Shown: positions 29,271 to 40,018, counted from the first letter of the stretch. The stretch: 64,000 nucleotides of DNA from Zymoseptoria tritici IPO323 (GCF_000219625.1 NC_018217.1:310001-374000); one strand, 5' to 3'. Numbers and translations: made by a program. Notes: generated by a model from the sequence alone, not told the origin.

Positions 29271-31526
29271 ATGCCTCACTACACCCTCCCCATCCAGACC
29301 CAATCTGGCATCAACTCTCCCAAAGGACCACCTTCTCACATCTACAACGTCAGCGATCCTCCATACCAAGGCCAACTTCCCGCCGACCGACACGCCTACT
29401 CGCAAACCACCTCCGACACAGCAATAGTCATCGACAATGGCTCCTCTTCCGTCCGCGCCGGCTGGCAGACCGACGCGACTCCCCGCCTGCAATTCCCACC
29501 GCTCATGGCGCGCTATACCGACCGGAAATTGAATCGCAAACTCATGTTCATCGGAAGTGAGATCTACTTTGACGGCACGGCGCGTGGACAGGCGAAGAAT
29601 GTGTATGAGCCGGGGAGCAACATTGTCAATAACTGGGATGTGCAGGAGGGGGTGTTGGACTACATTTTCTTGAAGCTGGGCATTGATGGGTCAAAGGGAG
29701 CGGTCGACCGGCCGGTGGTCATGACGGAGCCGCTGGCAAATTTGGGCTATACGAGGAAGGTCATGAGTGAGATTCTCTTTGAGCTGTATAATGTGCCGAG
29801 CGTGGCGTATGGTGTGGACTCGCTATTTAGTTATGACTACAATGGTGGGAACACGGGGTTGGTCGTTTCGAGCGCGAATATGAGCACGCATTTGATACCG
29901 GTGGTGGACAAGCAACCGCTCATCAGTCATGCGACACGCCTGGACTGGGGACGATCACATTGCGTGGAGTACCTGCAGAGGCTTCTGAAGACGAAGTACC
30001 CAGGACTTCTCACCTCTGGTAAGGTCACAGATACACAGATTGAGGATCTTGTGCGGCAACATTGCTACGTCAGCCAGAATTACGACCAGGAGACCGTGAA
30101 GATGCTGGAGTGGACAGGCTTGGAGGATCGTGATCACATCGTGCAGCTTCCATTCACCGAGAAGGAGGTGATCCAAAAGACGGAAGAGGAAATCAAGCGG
30201 GCAGAGGAGAAGAGACGAGAGGGTGGAAGAAGGCTACAAGAACAAGCAGCGAAGATGCGTCTGGAGAAGCTGGTCAGGAAAGAGCAAGAGCTTGAGTACT
30301 TCAAGCAGCTGCAAGGACAAGTACAAGAAGCAACGACAAAGAAGGAGATCAGATCATTACTGGAAGAAGATGAGTTCAAAGATGAAGCCCAGCTCGACCG
30401 CAAAATCAAGGAAATGGAAAAGAGCATCCGCAAGCAACGCAACAAAGACGTCGGCGATCTTGAAGAAGAAGCCGAAGAACCACCAACTTACCCTCTCCTC
30501 GACGTCCCCGATGATGACCTAGACGAAGACGACCTAAAAGCCAAACGTCAACAACGCCTCATGAAAGCCAACCACGACGCCCGAGCACGAGCCAAAGCGG
30601 AGAAGGACGCCGAAAAAGCACGACAAGCAGAAATCCAACGTCTCGACGACGAACGACGCGAAGCCGACCTCGAATCCTGGGTCGAAGAACGTCGCGCCGC
30701 TCGACAAGCCGCAGTGCAAAAAATCAAAGAGCGCGACCGCCTGAAAGCCGACCTCGGCAACCGCAAATCCCAAGCCAGTCAAATGCGAATGAAACATATC
30801 GCCAACCTCGCCTCCGACACACCAACGGGCCGCAAACGCCGCCGCGGCGGAGGCGACGACGATGGTTTCGGCGCCGACGACGCGGACTGGGCGATTTACC
30901 GCGAAATCCAAGCGGGCAAAGACGACGACGAGGATGACGAAGAAGAAGACCTCTCCGCCACGCTCAAGAGCATCGAAGCGCAATTACTGAAATACGACCC
31001 GGACTTCACCGAGCAAAGCACACAAGAAGCCCAACGAGACTGGACAAAGTCTCTCCTCCACTCCTTCGTCCGCGGACCCTGGCCGTTCGACGCCGAAAGC
31101 GCGCGCGAAGCAAACCAATTCCACCTCAACGTCGAGCGGATCCGCGTGCCCGAAGTCGTGTTCCAACCGGGTATTGCGGGGGTGGACCAAGCGGGAATCG
31201 TGGAGATTGCAGAGGATATTCTCACGCAGCGACTCGCCAACCACCCCGCGCGAGATGGGATTCTGAAAGACGTGTTTGTGACAGGAGGATATACGCTGTT
31301 CAAGGGGTTTGAGGAGAGACTGCGGGATGAATTGAGGGCTGTGTTGCCGGTTGAGGCGGAGTTGGGGGTGAGAAGGGCGAAGGATCCGGTGTTGGATGCG
31401 TGGAGGGGGGCGGCGAGGTGGGCGGCGAGGGGGGAGGGGAGGGGGAGTTTTGTGACGAGAGGGGAGTGGGAGGAGAAGGGAGGGGAGTATATCCGGGAGC
31501 ACAATTTGGGGAATGTGTATTCGTAG
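29271..31526 (+). CDS. ARP5: Actin-related protein 5 (INO80 complex)
   Basis: Arp5 is a nuclear actin-fold subunit that with Ies6 docks on INO80 and couples ATP hydrolysis to nucleosome sliding. The protein has 751 residues in one exon from the ATG at 29271. The actin fold begins with TAIVIDNGSSSVRAGWQ (phosphate-1 loop) and LMFIGSEIYF, continues with RPVVMTEPLANLGYTRKVMSEILFE and TGLVVSSANMSTHLIPV, and resumes near the C-terminus with VFVTGGYTLFKGFEERLRDEL. Between the two halves lies the large charged, coiled-coil insertion (about 330-540, Glu/Lys/Arg-rich) that marks Arp5. The upstream open frame to 29061 is leader. Confidence 0.95.
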   Translation: MPHYTLPIQTQSGINSPKGPPSHIYNVSDPPYQGQLPADRHAYSQTTSDTAIVIDNGSSSVRAGWQTDATPRLQFPPLMARYTDRKLNRKLMFIGSEIYFDGTARGQAKNVYEPGSNIVNNWDVQEGVLDYIFLKLGIDGSKGAVDRPVVMTEPLANLGYTRKVMSEILFELYNVPSVAYGVDSLFSYDYNGGNTGLVVSSANMSTHLIPVVDKQPLISHATRLDWGRSHCVEYLQRLLKTKYPGLLTSGKVTDTQIEDLVRQHCYVSQNYDQETVKMLEWTGLEDRDHIVQLPFTEKEVIQKTEEEIKRAEEKRREGGRRLQEQAAKMRLEKLVRKEQELEYFKQLQGQVQEATTKKEIRSLLEEDEFKDEAQLDRKIKEMEKSIRKQRNKDVGDLEEEAEEPPTYPLLDVPDDDLDEDDLKAKRQQRLMKANHDARARAKAEKDAEKARQAEIQRLDDERREADLESWVEERRAARQAAVQKIKERDRLKADLGNRKSQASQMRMKHIANLASDTPTGRKRRRGGGDDDGFGADDADWAIYREIQAGKDDDEDDEEEDLSATLKSIEAQLLKYDPDFTEQSTQEAQRDWTKSLLHSFVRGPWPFDAESAREANQFHLNVERIRVPEVVFQPGIAGVDQAGIVEIAEDILTQRLANHPARDGILKDVFVTGGYTLFKGFEERLRDELRAVLPVEAELGVRRAKDPVLDAWRGAARWAARGEGRGSFVTRGEWEEKGGEYIREHNLGNVYS

Positions 31527-32498
31527 AGTTGCGGAGAGGGGAGGGGATGGTGGGAGAGGATTATGAGAGCCAGGCACAGGTACACGAAAGGTCGTCGAGC
31601 GGCTACCAAGAGTATCGAGCCGATGTCACTGGAGAGAGAAAGCACAGTACATTCCGATGAAAAGTCAAAAGTTATGTGGCTTTTGAACCGAACGGCCGTC
31701 GTTGTACAAAGTGCTCCTGAAGACTGGAAGATCTGTTCAATGCGAATGAGATAACCTCATCAAGATCGTAGCACATGGCGGCTGTATGTCTCGTCACATG
31801 TCCCATCTCTCATCAATCAATATCCTTTGCATCGACGGGAATGCCCTCGCAAAGCAAATGCGACAGGATCCATGATTCATCGACGGTGAGATGGGTTCGA
31901 CTAGTCGAACGCACAACTGTCTGTCCCTTCTCCGAGGAGATGCACGCGCGTCTAGCAGGGTCTGGGATAGCTGTCCCGGGTCTGGGATACAGTCACCTCG
32001 CAGAGCCGGTGGTGATTAACCGCTCTTGGTCGCTTTTGCAGGGCTTGTCGATGGATTGATTGGTGGTGTTGTTGTCTGTGCATGGTGGTGCGTGTGATTA
32101 GCAAGGTTGTGAGGGTGCTAACCATGGTTTAGAGCTACCGGTTGAACGGCTGTGAGGGTGCTAACCATGGTTCAGAGCGACCGGTTGAACGCTTGTGAAC
32201 GCTTGCAAGGCTGTTAAGCATGTTGCATGGCCATGCCCTTGTATATCAGTTCATCAGCCTTCAATGGCTTCACATTGGTGTCGCTGCTGTCAGCGCTATC
32301 AGAGCGGTGTTTGGTGAGCGGTGTAGCCACCGCTGGTGGAGGTTTTAAGCGGTGTGAGCACGTCGTTCGTGTGCTCGTATTCGTGACCGCGTTGCCTGCG
32401 ACAGAAGGTGGGTTGCTGGTGCATATATATGGTGGTAGATCGCAGTGAATTGGTGTATCCAAACCTCCACTGTCCCTTCAATTGTCTGTTCACTCGCA
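31527..32498. other. Intergenic 5' of the transposase
   Basis: It contains a 16-bp palindrome GTTCGACTAGTCGAAC near 31897, a doubled GGGTCTGGGATA around 31966-31991, a 43-bp tandem duplication at 32108-32193 and a TATATAT near 32422, about 75 bp before the transposase ATG. I could not find terminal inverted repeats matching the 3' side. Confidence 0.4.
32108..32193 (+). repeat. 43-bp tandem duplication
   Basis: Two adjacent copies starting TGTGAGGGTGCTAACCATGG, differing at only a few positions (TTTAGAGCTACC versus TTCAGAGCGACC). They lie about 300 bp upstream of the transposase start. A related GGTGAGGGTGCGAAG occurs 3' of the transposase near 33989. Confidence 0.8.
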
Positions 32499-33932
32499 AT
32501 GCCCTATATCAATCCACAACACTCGTTTGCAAGCTCCAGCAGCTCCGACGCCTTTGATCCACCACAACACCCCCTTCCTTCAGCAGCTCGTGTCGTTGGT
32601 CACCGTCCAGTGCTCGCGAATGGCATGGTCGGTCGACGACTGTTGCCATGGCCAGCTCCAGCTCCAGCGACACCTGAGCCAGAGCCAGCAGCTGAGCCAG
32701 CAGCCGAGCCAGCAGCGTTCGAGCAACCAGTGCATGTTGATCGAGGGCTCATTCCATACACCATTCGTCAGCAAATCAAGGCTCTCAAACGCATCGCTGG
32801 CTGGACCTTTGCTCGCATTGCAGCTGCTCTTGATGAGCCATATACCACCGTTCAGAGGGTGGCGAATGAGGCAGCAACACCTGGTCGACACCTTCACAGT
32901 CACCTGCACGGACTGCGTCAGTTTGGCACCCCTGTGGCCAACCGGATCATCGACTATGTCACTGGCAGCGCAGAAGGACGCAGAGCGACCTATCAGCAGA
33001 TCAAAGAGCAGCTCGAATTGGTATGCTCGGTCGACACCATTCGCCGCAGGCTCAACGAGCGTGGATACTTCAAGCGAGTGGCCAAACGAGCGCCGTTCTT
33101 GGATGCTGATGGACTCGATTTAAGGCCACAGTTCGGTCAGTGGTGCATTGATCAGAGCAACAATGGCCGGACCTTCCAGTTCGGTGATTCAGCTGCGTTT
33201 GGCCAAGGTGGTCAACAGAAGTTTCTGGTTATTCGTCGTGCTGATGAGGTGTTTGATCCGGACTGTCTTGGGCCAAAATACCGGCGCCAGAAGACGCAGC
33301 TGGTGTTTGGCTTCATCTGCGGTAACAAGAAGAGCAGACTCATCTTCTGGAACAATCAATGGGGCAAGATGACCGCTGCGAGCCTGAAGGAGCATGTGAT
33401 ACCAGAGCTGCACCGCTTTTGGCGTGAGTGTGGTGATGCAGAGGCTGCGTTGCGACTGCAAGAGCAATTCGACAGCGGTGTCGAATCCTTCGAGAGCGCC
33501 TTCGAGACAATTGACGGCCGCTTTGGAAGCCCAACACCTGTGGCCGAGGACGCCATTGTCGACGATGCTGTCAACGGTGATGTGGATATCTCGGTCACCC
33601 ACGATGCCATGCCAATGCTCATGCTGGACGGTGCATCGGTCCACAAAGCTCCAGCCTTCCGCAACGAGCTGGATCGCCTTGAGATCCCTCACAGTCTCGA
33701 CGTCTGGCCAGCCAATTCACCAGACCTCAATCCAATTGAGAACGTGTGGGCCATTATGAAGTATCGCCTGAATCGTTTCTACCCATTGCCGTCGACTCCA
33801 GAGGTCCACAGACAGCAAATCCAAGAGGTATGGGACTCGCTGACGGAGCACGATATCGGTCGGATTACGGGCTCGTTTCGGTCGCGTTGCGAGAAGGTGA
33901 TTGCGCGTAAAGGTCGCCACACGGGCTATTGA
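32499..33932 (+). CDS. IS630/Tc1/mariner-type DDE transposase, intact
   Basis: A 477-residue intact gene without introns. After a Ser/Ala/Pro/Glu-rich N-terminal arm (to about 85), a helix-turn-helix region follows (YTIRQQIKALKRIAGWTFAR, then DEPYTTVQRV), and a second one around QIKEQLELVCSVDTIRRRLNERGYF. The DDE domain shows a first Asp in FQFGDSAAFG, the second in MLMLDGASVH, and Glu in SPDLNPIENVW. I count 36 residues between the last two. The coding sequence is GC-balanced and keeps CpA and TpG, so it has not been RIP-mutated, unlike the block starting 4 kb downstream. No terminal inverted repeats were found, so the element could be young, end-degraded or co-opted. Confidence 0.88.
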   Translation: MPYINPQHSFASSSSSDAFDPPQHPLPSAARVVGHRPVLANGMVGRRLLPWPAPAPATPEPEPAAEPAAEPAAFEQPVHVDRGLIPYTIRQQIKALKRIAGWTFARIAAALDEPYTTVQRVANEAATPGRHLHSHLHGLRQFGTPVANRIIDYVTGSAEGRRATYQQIKEQLELVCSVDTIRRRLNERGYFKRVAKRAPFLDADGLDLRPQFGQWCIDQSNNGRTFQFGDSAAFGQGGQQKFLVIRRADEVFDPDCLGPKYRRQKTQLVFGFICGNKKSRLIFWNNQWGKMTAASLKEHVIPELHRFWRECGDAEAALRLQEQFDSGVESFESAFETIDGRFGSPTPVAEDAIVDDAVNGDVDISVTHDAMPMLMLDGASVHKAPAFRNELDRLEIPHSLDVWPANSPDLNPIENVWAIMKYRLNRFYPLPSTPEVHRQQIQEVWDSLTEHDIGRITGSFRSRCEKVIARKGRHTGY

Positions 33933-35721
33933 TGCCGGCGAATCGATTGGGAGCGGTTTCGAGATGGTGGTGTTGGTGGTTGTGGAGCGGTGAGGGTGCG
34001 AAGTCAAGCTGAATTTTCAGCTATCCATTCTTTCCCGGATTTTGCTTTGTAATCAATTAGTTCGTCAAGTGAAGTCAGATAGACTGATTTAATTGGCTCG
34101 CTTAACGCGGGCCGCACCTTCCGTCGGCCTCAATCACACCAAGGGTCCCTTGCACGTGACATGGTTTAAGTGGGTACCCGTCGCACTGGTGTGTTGACTG
34201 TACAGCTGTCAAGGCGCTAGCAAAAGACAAGATGAGGTTGTGTCGTGATGTCTTGAGCAGTGCTTACTCTTGTAATCTCTCGGCGGATGATGATTGTGGT
34301 CTCGGTACCTCGTCGCTTCTCGAGCAGCTTCTTGCTCGATTGCTCGTCGTTGCTCGCCTTGATCGACACAGTCGCTACCACAGCGAATGTCGTTCAGCAG
34401 CAGGGCAGGCTGGCTGCCAACTTCACCAGTGCGATCCCAACTTCTAGCTGTTCTGAACGGGATTGGATTCACCGCTGGACGTGTCGTTTCGCTGACTCCC
34501 TGCACTGCCCTCACCCTGCACATCCCATCCCCCGGGTTCGACGGACAATGGGATCCGTGGTCTACAGTAAGATTTTTTCGCACTGCGACCGACAATTCTG
34601 TCGATGTCCTCAAGCTGGGAACAGCGGTGCTTGGTGCACGACGTGACACCGAGTCATCAACGCACGTGCAAAAAATCGCACCACTTACCGCCATGGTGGG
34701 AAGACACAAGTTCGCCTCTGAAGCTGCGTCCTAGCGTTGCGAAGACAGTCGACTGACAGTTTGGGCAGTATTGGTCCATGCGTAGGTGAGCTGATGAGCA
34801 TGAGAGCTGATGAGCACGAGATGAGCACAATGTGCGCCCTGGTCCTCGCTGCCTCTTTTGGCCATGCTCATGGCCCGATCATCCGGATGGGCATCGGGAA
34901 CAGGCTACCACGTCCAGCACGAAAGCATGAATGACGATGTGCTTTGCCACTCCGGATGTAGCGAGGATGGTTCAAGCAGACAGAGTGTTTGGTTTCAAGG
35001 TCCTCCGATACCGTTCGGGTCGAAGAGATTCGATTTGAAAATCATTCAAAATCTGGTCTTCGCAAGGTCATGGTCCGAATGGATGTCACCGTAACGCAGG
35101 TGGCATGAGCGCAGTGAAGTCTAAAAACGAATCGTTCCACCGTCCTCTTGCGATGGCAGGGGTCGGCAGAACAACGTTTGATGAGCATGACATGTCACCT
35201 CGGAGGGGTTTTATCAGTCGGTCTACCTCTTGTCGACAGCCGCTCGGAGAGGGCGAAGTTTCGTCGCAATGTATGTACTGCAGGTACCCAGCCCTTAAAA
35301 TCTTCACTGTCGGTCTTCTGTGCTTGGTGGCGCTACATCATTGCTTTCGGGTCAGAGCTTCCTGATAAGCATTGGGCTGGGCGCGACTCTGGGCTTGGGG
35401 ACTCTGAAGTCTGAACATACCAGGAGCTGCCCCTGCTGTCCATCTCGGCTAGCTTTATTGGAGCGGACGTGTCGGTGCTCCCCTGCTCCAGACACAGCCA
35501 ATGGTTGTCCTTTGGAACGGGACTTGTCGACGGTCGTACTGCCCGCCCACATTTGGGTTGTCTCGAGCGAGTGAGCATGCGCAGGGCATATAAGCCCACC
35601 AAATTCCTCCTCTGGGCCTCTTCTCTACCGCCATCCAAGTTCTGTCAGGCAAAGAACCCAATCGTCGTTCTACCCATCCAACGATTTTCAGCCCAGGGAC
35701 TCCGCTTCGCACAACGAAACC
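33933..35721. other. Intergenic with a shared 38-bp motif
   Basis: It holds a 7+7-bp hairpin AGCTGAATTTTCAGCT at 34007-34022 and a 38-bp motif at 34138-34175 shared with 62438-62475. Two overlapping open frames at 34209-34734 on opposite strands have no recognisable domain. The last about 130 bp are the promoter of the peptide gene at 35722. No gene is supported. Confidence 0.4.
35589..35593 (+). promoter_or_regulatory. TATA box of the mini cysteine peptide gene (left copy)
   Basis: TATAA in the context GGGCATATAAGCCC, about 130 bp before the ATG at 35722. Confidence 0.5.
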
Positions 35722-36006
35722 ATGAACATCATCCCGAACATCTCGAACATGGCCATCGTCGCCGCAGTCATCGGCTTGTTCATCGACAACACCTTGGCCC
35801 GGGTGAGTCTTCGCCTCCCCGAGTCCGCCTTGCTTTCAATCTGCTGATACGTTTCGAATCACAGTGCCACCGCGACACTCAGTGCAGCTGTGGCAGCATC
35901 ACACAAGTGCCAGTCTGGTATGCATCTGCTCTTTCCTCTCCGACATGCGTCGGATGCTGATGTTGAGATTGTGCGCAGCATCGCCGGAACCTGCATGTGT
36001 GGATAA
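35722..36006 (+). CDS. Tiny six-cysteine secreted peptide, left copy
   Basis: Three exons: 35722..35802 (phase-0 donor GTGAGT), 35865..35917 (53 nt, phase 2) and 35979..36006 (28 nt), giving 53 residues. Residues 1-26 are a hydrophobic signal segment (MAIVAAVIGLFIDNTLA at its core). The mature part of about 27 residues has the pattern C-x5-C-x-C-x8-C-x4-C-x-C. The gene at 62768-63072 has the same exon sizes for exons 2 and 3, the same intron phases and the identical cysteine spacing, which strongly supports both models. No known family is recognised; a secreted three-disulfide peptide (effector, antimicrobial or signalling) is inferred. A second copy of intron 2/exon 3 follows directly downstream. 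Confidence 0.75.
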
Positions 36007-36122
36007 GTTGCGCACCGCGTCGAACGGATCCCGTTCCGGTAAGCATCTCCTTCTCCATCTCAAACACGCGTCGCTTGCTGATGTTGGATTCGCGATCAGC
36101 ATCGCCGGAACCTTGCATGCCT
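35918..36122 (+). repeat. Tandem duplication of intron 2 and exon 3 of the mini peptide gene
   Basis: The segment from the intron-2 donor through exon 3 (35918-36006) is repeated from about 36038 to 36122. Both copies have a GTANGCATCT donor region, a TGCTGATGTTG branch region and CAGCATCGCCGGAACC at the acceptor. In the second copy the last cysteine codons have drifted (an extra T gives CCTTGCATGCCTGG). A TGCGCACCGCG just before it resembles the start of exon 2, so the unit may have been exon 2 to exon 3. Confidence 0.75.
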
Positions 36123-36447
36123 GGGCGGGATCGAGCGCCGAGCTTTGGAGAGTGCGAAGCTGCCATGCTGGAAGTCGAAGCTACGGTGTGAGAATGGGAC
36201 CTCGAACATGTGCTGATTTTCTGATTGGATACTTTTCTTGTGGGTGATTGCGAGTGCGAGTCGCGACTCGTCGAGTTTTCAAGTGTGTTGTGAATTGGTG
36301 TTTTATTCGTTGCAGGCCCTTCTGGTCGGCGATGGAGCTTGTTTGATAGATCGATATCAAGGAGACGAACTTAATCGAGTAGATGCGTACGTACATCGAT
36401 GGATGGCGGTCTTGACTCTTCGATGACTCGAACCTTGCACGACAACG
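36007..36447. other. Flank between peptide gene and MITE
   Basis: Apart from the duplicated intron/exon unit at its start, I see nothing coding or repeated. Confidence 0.4.
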
Positions 36448-36449
36448 TA

Positions 36450-36601
36450 CAGCACCTTCGCACATCGGAGGGATCACCGCTGGTGGGCACTAACAGGCTC
36501 CGGGAACATGTCTGGGATTGTATTGGCCTAGCTCCTTGTAAGCAGGCCATTAACCTTAGACAAGGTTTAAACGGTGATCCCTCCGATGTGCGAAGGTGCT
36601 G
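36450..36601. mobile_element. MITE with perfect 30-bp TIRs and TA target duplication
   Basis: The 152-bp element starts CAGCACCTTCGCACATCGGA (36450-36479 for the full 30-bp arm) and ends with its exact reverse complement (36572-36601). It is flanked by TA on both sides (36448-36449 and 36602-36603). A TA duplication and terminal CAG fit a non-autonomous Tc1/mariner-type element. It has no coding capacity and is not RIP-mutated. It abuts the edge of the AT-rich block. Confidence 0.9.
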
Positions 36602-36603
36602 TA

Positions 36604-38530
36604 GACGGTAGACATCGCAGTCGCAGGCCTAACGTCTATAAGGAGGAAGTTAGAATTTAGGGAAGTTAGAAGGCGCCTTAGCACTCCCCCCCCTATTATA
36701 TTGCAACGACACTACTACATTACTTAACAATTAGACGTGTTATTAACATTCTAAGTAGGCTATATTAAAGAGCGCATTCGGTTTACTTAGACGTAATAAA
36801 GAAAGCGCTTATATAAAATAGTAGTAGTATTATAATATTTATATAAAGTTTATTAGCTAGCTTTACTAAGAGGGGCTTTACGCTATATACCTCTACTACT
36901 ACTATTAAATAAGATAGTAAGTTTACTAGCTAATAAGAAGCGTTACTTAAATAAGAATAATTAATAGGTATTAATAAGAAACTACTTCTAAGGGCGGTAA
37001 TTAACTTAGAAGTAGCTAATACTACTATCTACCTTAGGCCCCTCTTTAAGAGCCTAATCTAACTCGTTATTAGTATATTAATAGCTTCCCTTACTATATA
37101 GTAGTAAGGAAGGCTATAGTAAGGCTTTATAGAGCCTTAGATCGAGCTATTAAGAGTAGAAGGGCTCTATATTATTATCTTTAGTACTATTACCCTTATC
37201 CTTAGCCTTAGCCTTATTATCGGCATTACTAGTAGCTAGCTAGTTAATAACTACTAGTATTACTACTACTCTAAGAGCTATAAAGTAAGTAATAACTATA
37301 GTATTAAGAAGGTCTACTTTAGTATAGATTACTTCTATTATAGATACCCTATTAGCTATATTAGTAGTCTCCTTCTTTACTATCTTCTTATATATATTAT
37401 AAGTAATATAAGTAGCTTCCTTAGCTTCCTTCTACGCTATAAGATCCTCGTTAATATAGTTAAGAGTACGATTAATAGCTAGTACTAGAATATTATACCC
37501 TTTATACTTTATAACTAAGTCCTTATAAAACGATATTAGAAGCTCGTTATATATAGCGTCCTTCTACTAGCTCTTACTCTTACTTATAGCTACTAGCTTA
37601 TTAGAGCATATTTATTCCTTACGAGTAATAGTCTAACGTACTCTTATAAGCCCTTATCTTATTACCTTAACTACTCTAAGAGTAATTATATATTATCTAT
37701 AATACTAGACTATAGTATTTAGTTACTACTTATTAGCTAGCTTAGTAAGTAGCTTATTACGGAAGGAAGTATTAAACCTCTACCTCTTAGTAACTAGCTT
37801 CTAGTATATAGGCTAGTAAATACTAATAGGCTCCTCGTTAGGGTTATAATTAAGCTAATAAGTCCGTAATTACTCTACCTATAGCCTAACTATTTCTTAA
37901 ATTAGTAGGAAGCCTATAGTAGTTATCCGTTTAATATAGACGATAAGGGCGGCTCTACTAGCTCTACTTAGTTAATTCTTATACTTATATAATAGTATAC
38001 TATTAAGTAGCGCTAGTTAAGTAATTAATAAAGCTTCTATAAGGTATATTATAGAGTACGGCGTAGTCTATGTAGTAGCTAAACCTACCGGTACTATAGT
38101 CTCTAATAGCTCTTATAATTATAGCCTTCTTCTTAGGCCGTATTTTAGCCTTCTAAGTAGTACTAGTAAGTAGTTTATATAGTATTAGTATATATTATTT
38201 TAAAGAGCCCTTAAAAATACGCGTTTAGAGGTAAGATAGAAGTTTAGTTAATTATATATAATAACTTAAGTTAGAGCTTCCTATAACGGTTAATTATTAT
38301 AGAGTACGTCTATTTATAGTTTAGCGCCGGGCGCTACTAATATTAGTATCTTCTAACTTCCTCCTTATAGACGTTATATATAGTTACCTCGTAGAGCTAG
38401 TAGTAATTAACTACCTTTAGTTACTATTATAAGGGGATTACTATAGGTTTAGTCTTATCTATACGTCGTAAAAATAAGGAAGTTACTAGGTTTAGAGAGG
38501 CTATCCGGACGTATTAGGGTAAAAGGGTAT
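36604..38530. repeat. Old RIP-degraded repeat DNA
   Basis: AT-rich DNA with almost no CpA or TpG, many TAG/TAA in all frames and no usable frame. A 26-bp inverted repeat (36630-36655 and 38351-38376, TAACGTCTATAAGGAGGAAG...) suggests the ends of an older element about 1.75 kb long. Element A is inserted after position 38530. The original identity is lost to mutation. Confidence 0.7.
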
Positions 38531-38786
38531 TATAAAAGGTGTAGTTAAGAATAGAGTAGTAGTATAAATCACTTTAGAATAGACTCGATTTGATACTCTC
38601 TCGGAAGGAGGAGATTCTACGTATCCTTATACCTCGAGTTCCTCCTTCGCCTCTTCTTCGGTCGTATTAATTATGTAGGCGCAATCTAGCTTAAACGAGC
38701 TTAAAAGGCCTTAGTAGGGGTGCATATGCCGCTAAGGTAGGGGATTAGATGCCGATTGCCGGTATTCGGCGGAGGCAGATATAACA
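38531..38786 (-). repeat. LTR of element A (left, 3' LTR)
   Basis: 256 bp, matching 45287-45542. It has a roughly 40-bp segment (CTCGAGTTCCTCCTTCGCC and following) that is absent from both LTRs of element B. The ends correspond to TGT...ACA after RIP changes. Confidence 0.9.
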
Positions 38787-39156
38787 TAGCCCCCCTCCTT
38801 ACGTAGAGCGTCGCGCTCTAAACGGGTTTACCTCGAGTAAATTCTTTTTAGTGTTTGCTAAGTTTAATAGCCTAAGGCCTTAATCGGGGTCTACCGCGGC
38901 TTTAAAACCTAGGCTCGGATCCCTCGAATTCTTCTCTTCTTTAACAACCTTATGCAGACTTAGTAAGTATAACTTAACCCTATCCGATAGCTAAACAGGT
39001 CTAAAAGTGCCCCCCTACGGGGCATTTGTAGCCTATATAGTACTAACGTAGCGTTTAGTTCCCTTCTAGCCCTATCTTCTACCGGACGACCGCGAATTTT
39101 ATCGAAAAACCGCTATTCTTACTAAACGACCCTATCCGCGACTAAACGAGCCTATT

Positions 39157-40018
39157 ATAACGCAACCCGCCTCTATCGCGACCTAACGTAAGCAATTCGC
39201 CGCTAACGGCATCTTTAAGGGCAATCCGTACGTTAACTACCTTAGTAAGCCCTTAAATAAGGCCGATTTAGCCTAGTTCTACCTCTTTACGCGCGAGTCG
39301 CCGGATACGTAGGCAACTAATAATAAGGACGAATATTACCTAAAGTATTATAATTACTCTAACCGCGATTATTTCTAGGTATATATACGGGGTTAAAAGG
39401 GGGCTTTCGGGGGCTAATATAGTTAAAAGATGCCGGAACTAGTTAAAGGCGACATTACGAGAGCTAATGCGCTCCGTAAGGCCGCTATTACTACCGATAG
39501 TACCGAAGCGATAGCTACGGCGGCTTATTCGGCTTATAAGGCGATCTACGTACGTATTTAGGGGTATATGTAGTTAGTTCGGGTCTATTTAGCTCCGTTA
39601 ACCCCCTCTTAGGCGCTTTAACTCCTTTACCGGTGCTAACGGCCTCTATCTATACTAAGGTAAGGCCGAATTCGACTAGAAGGGACTGCTTATACTTAGA
39701 AAGCGCGAGAAGTTGCTCGCTAAGGAGGCTATAAAGCGAAAGAGGGAGCTTATAAGTATTTAGATCCCTTCTTACCTAAAAGTGCCCTACTAACCCTAAT
39801 AGGGTAAAGAAGTGCCTAACACCCCCCGTAAGCGACTTATTCTAGCCTAAGGAACTACCGAGGACTACCTAAGGCGTCGCGTTTAGGCCCTTTTAGCCGC
39901 TCTAGACACCGTCTATACCTATACGGGCGCTAAGAAGGGCTCGAAGGCCTCCGTTATAGAGGGAGTACTCCGTCCGACCAAGTATAACCTCTCTAGGGAC
40001 CTTAAGCCTAAGGAATAA
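39157..40018 (+). pseudogene. Antisense intron-containing gene of element A (RIP-inactivated)
   Basis: Same layout as in element B. Three exon remnants, 39157..39378 (222 nt), 39430..39563 (134 nt) and 39613..40018 (406 nt), have exactly the lengths found in B and keep both GT-AG introns. It runs opposite to gag-pol, between pol and the left LTR. Many Gln codons read as stops and the start reads ATA. The end (KPKE then TAA) is kept. The function is unknown. Confidence 0.7.

Noticed and set aside
34209..34734. Overlapping open frames on both strands
   Set aside because: Neither shows a domain, signal peptide or convincing exon structure.
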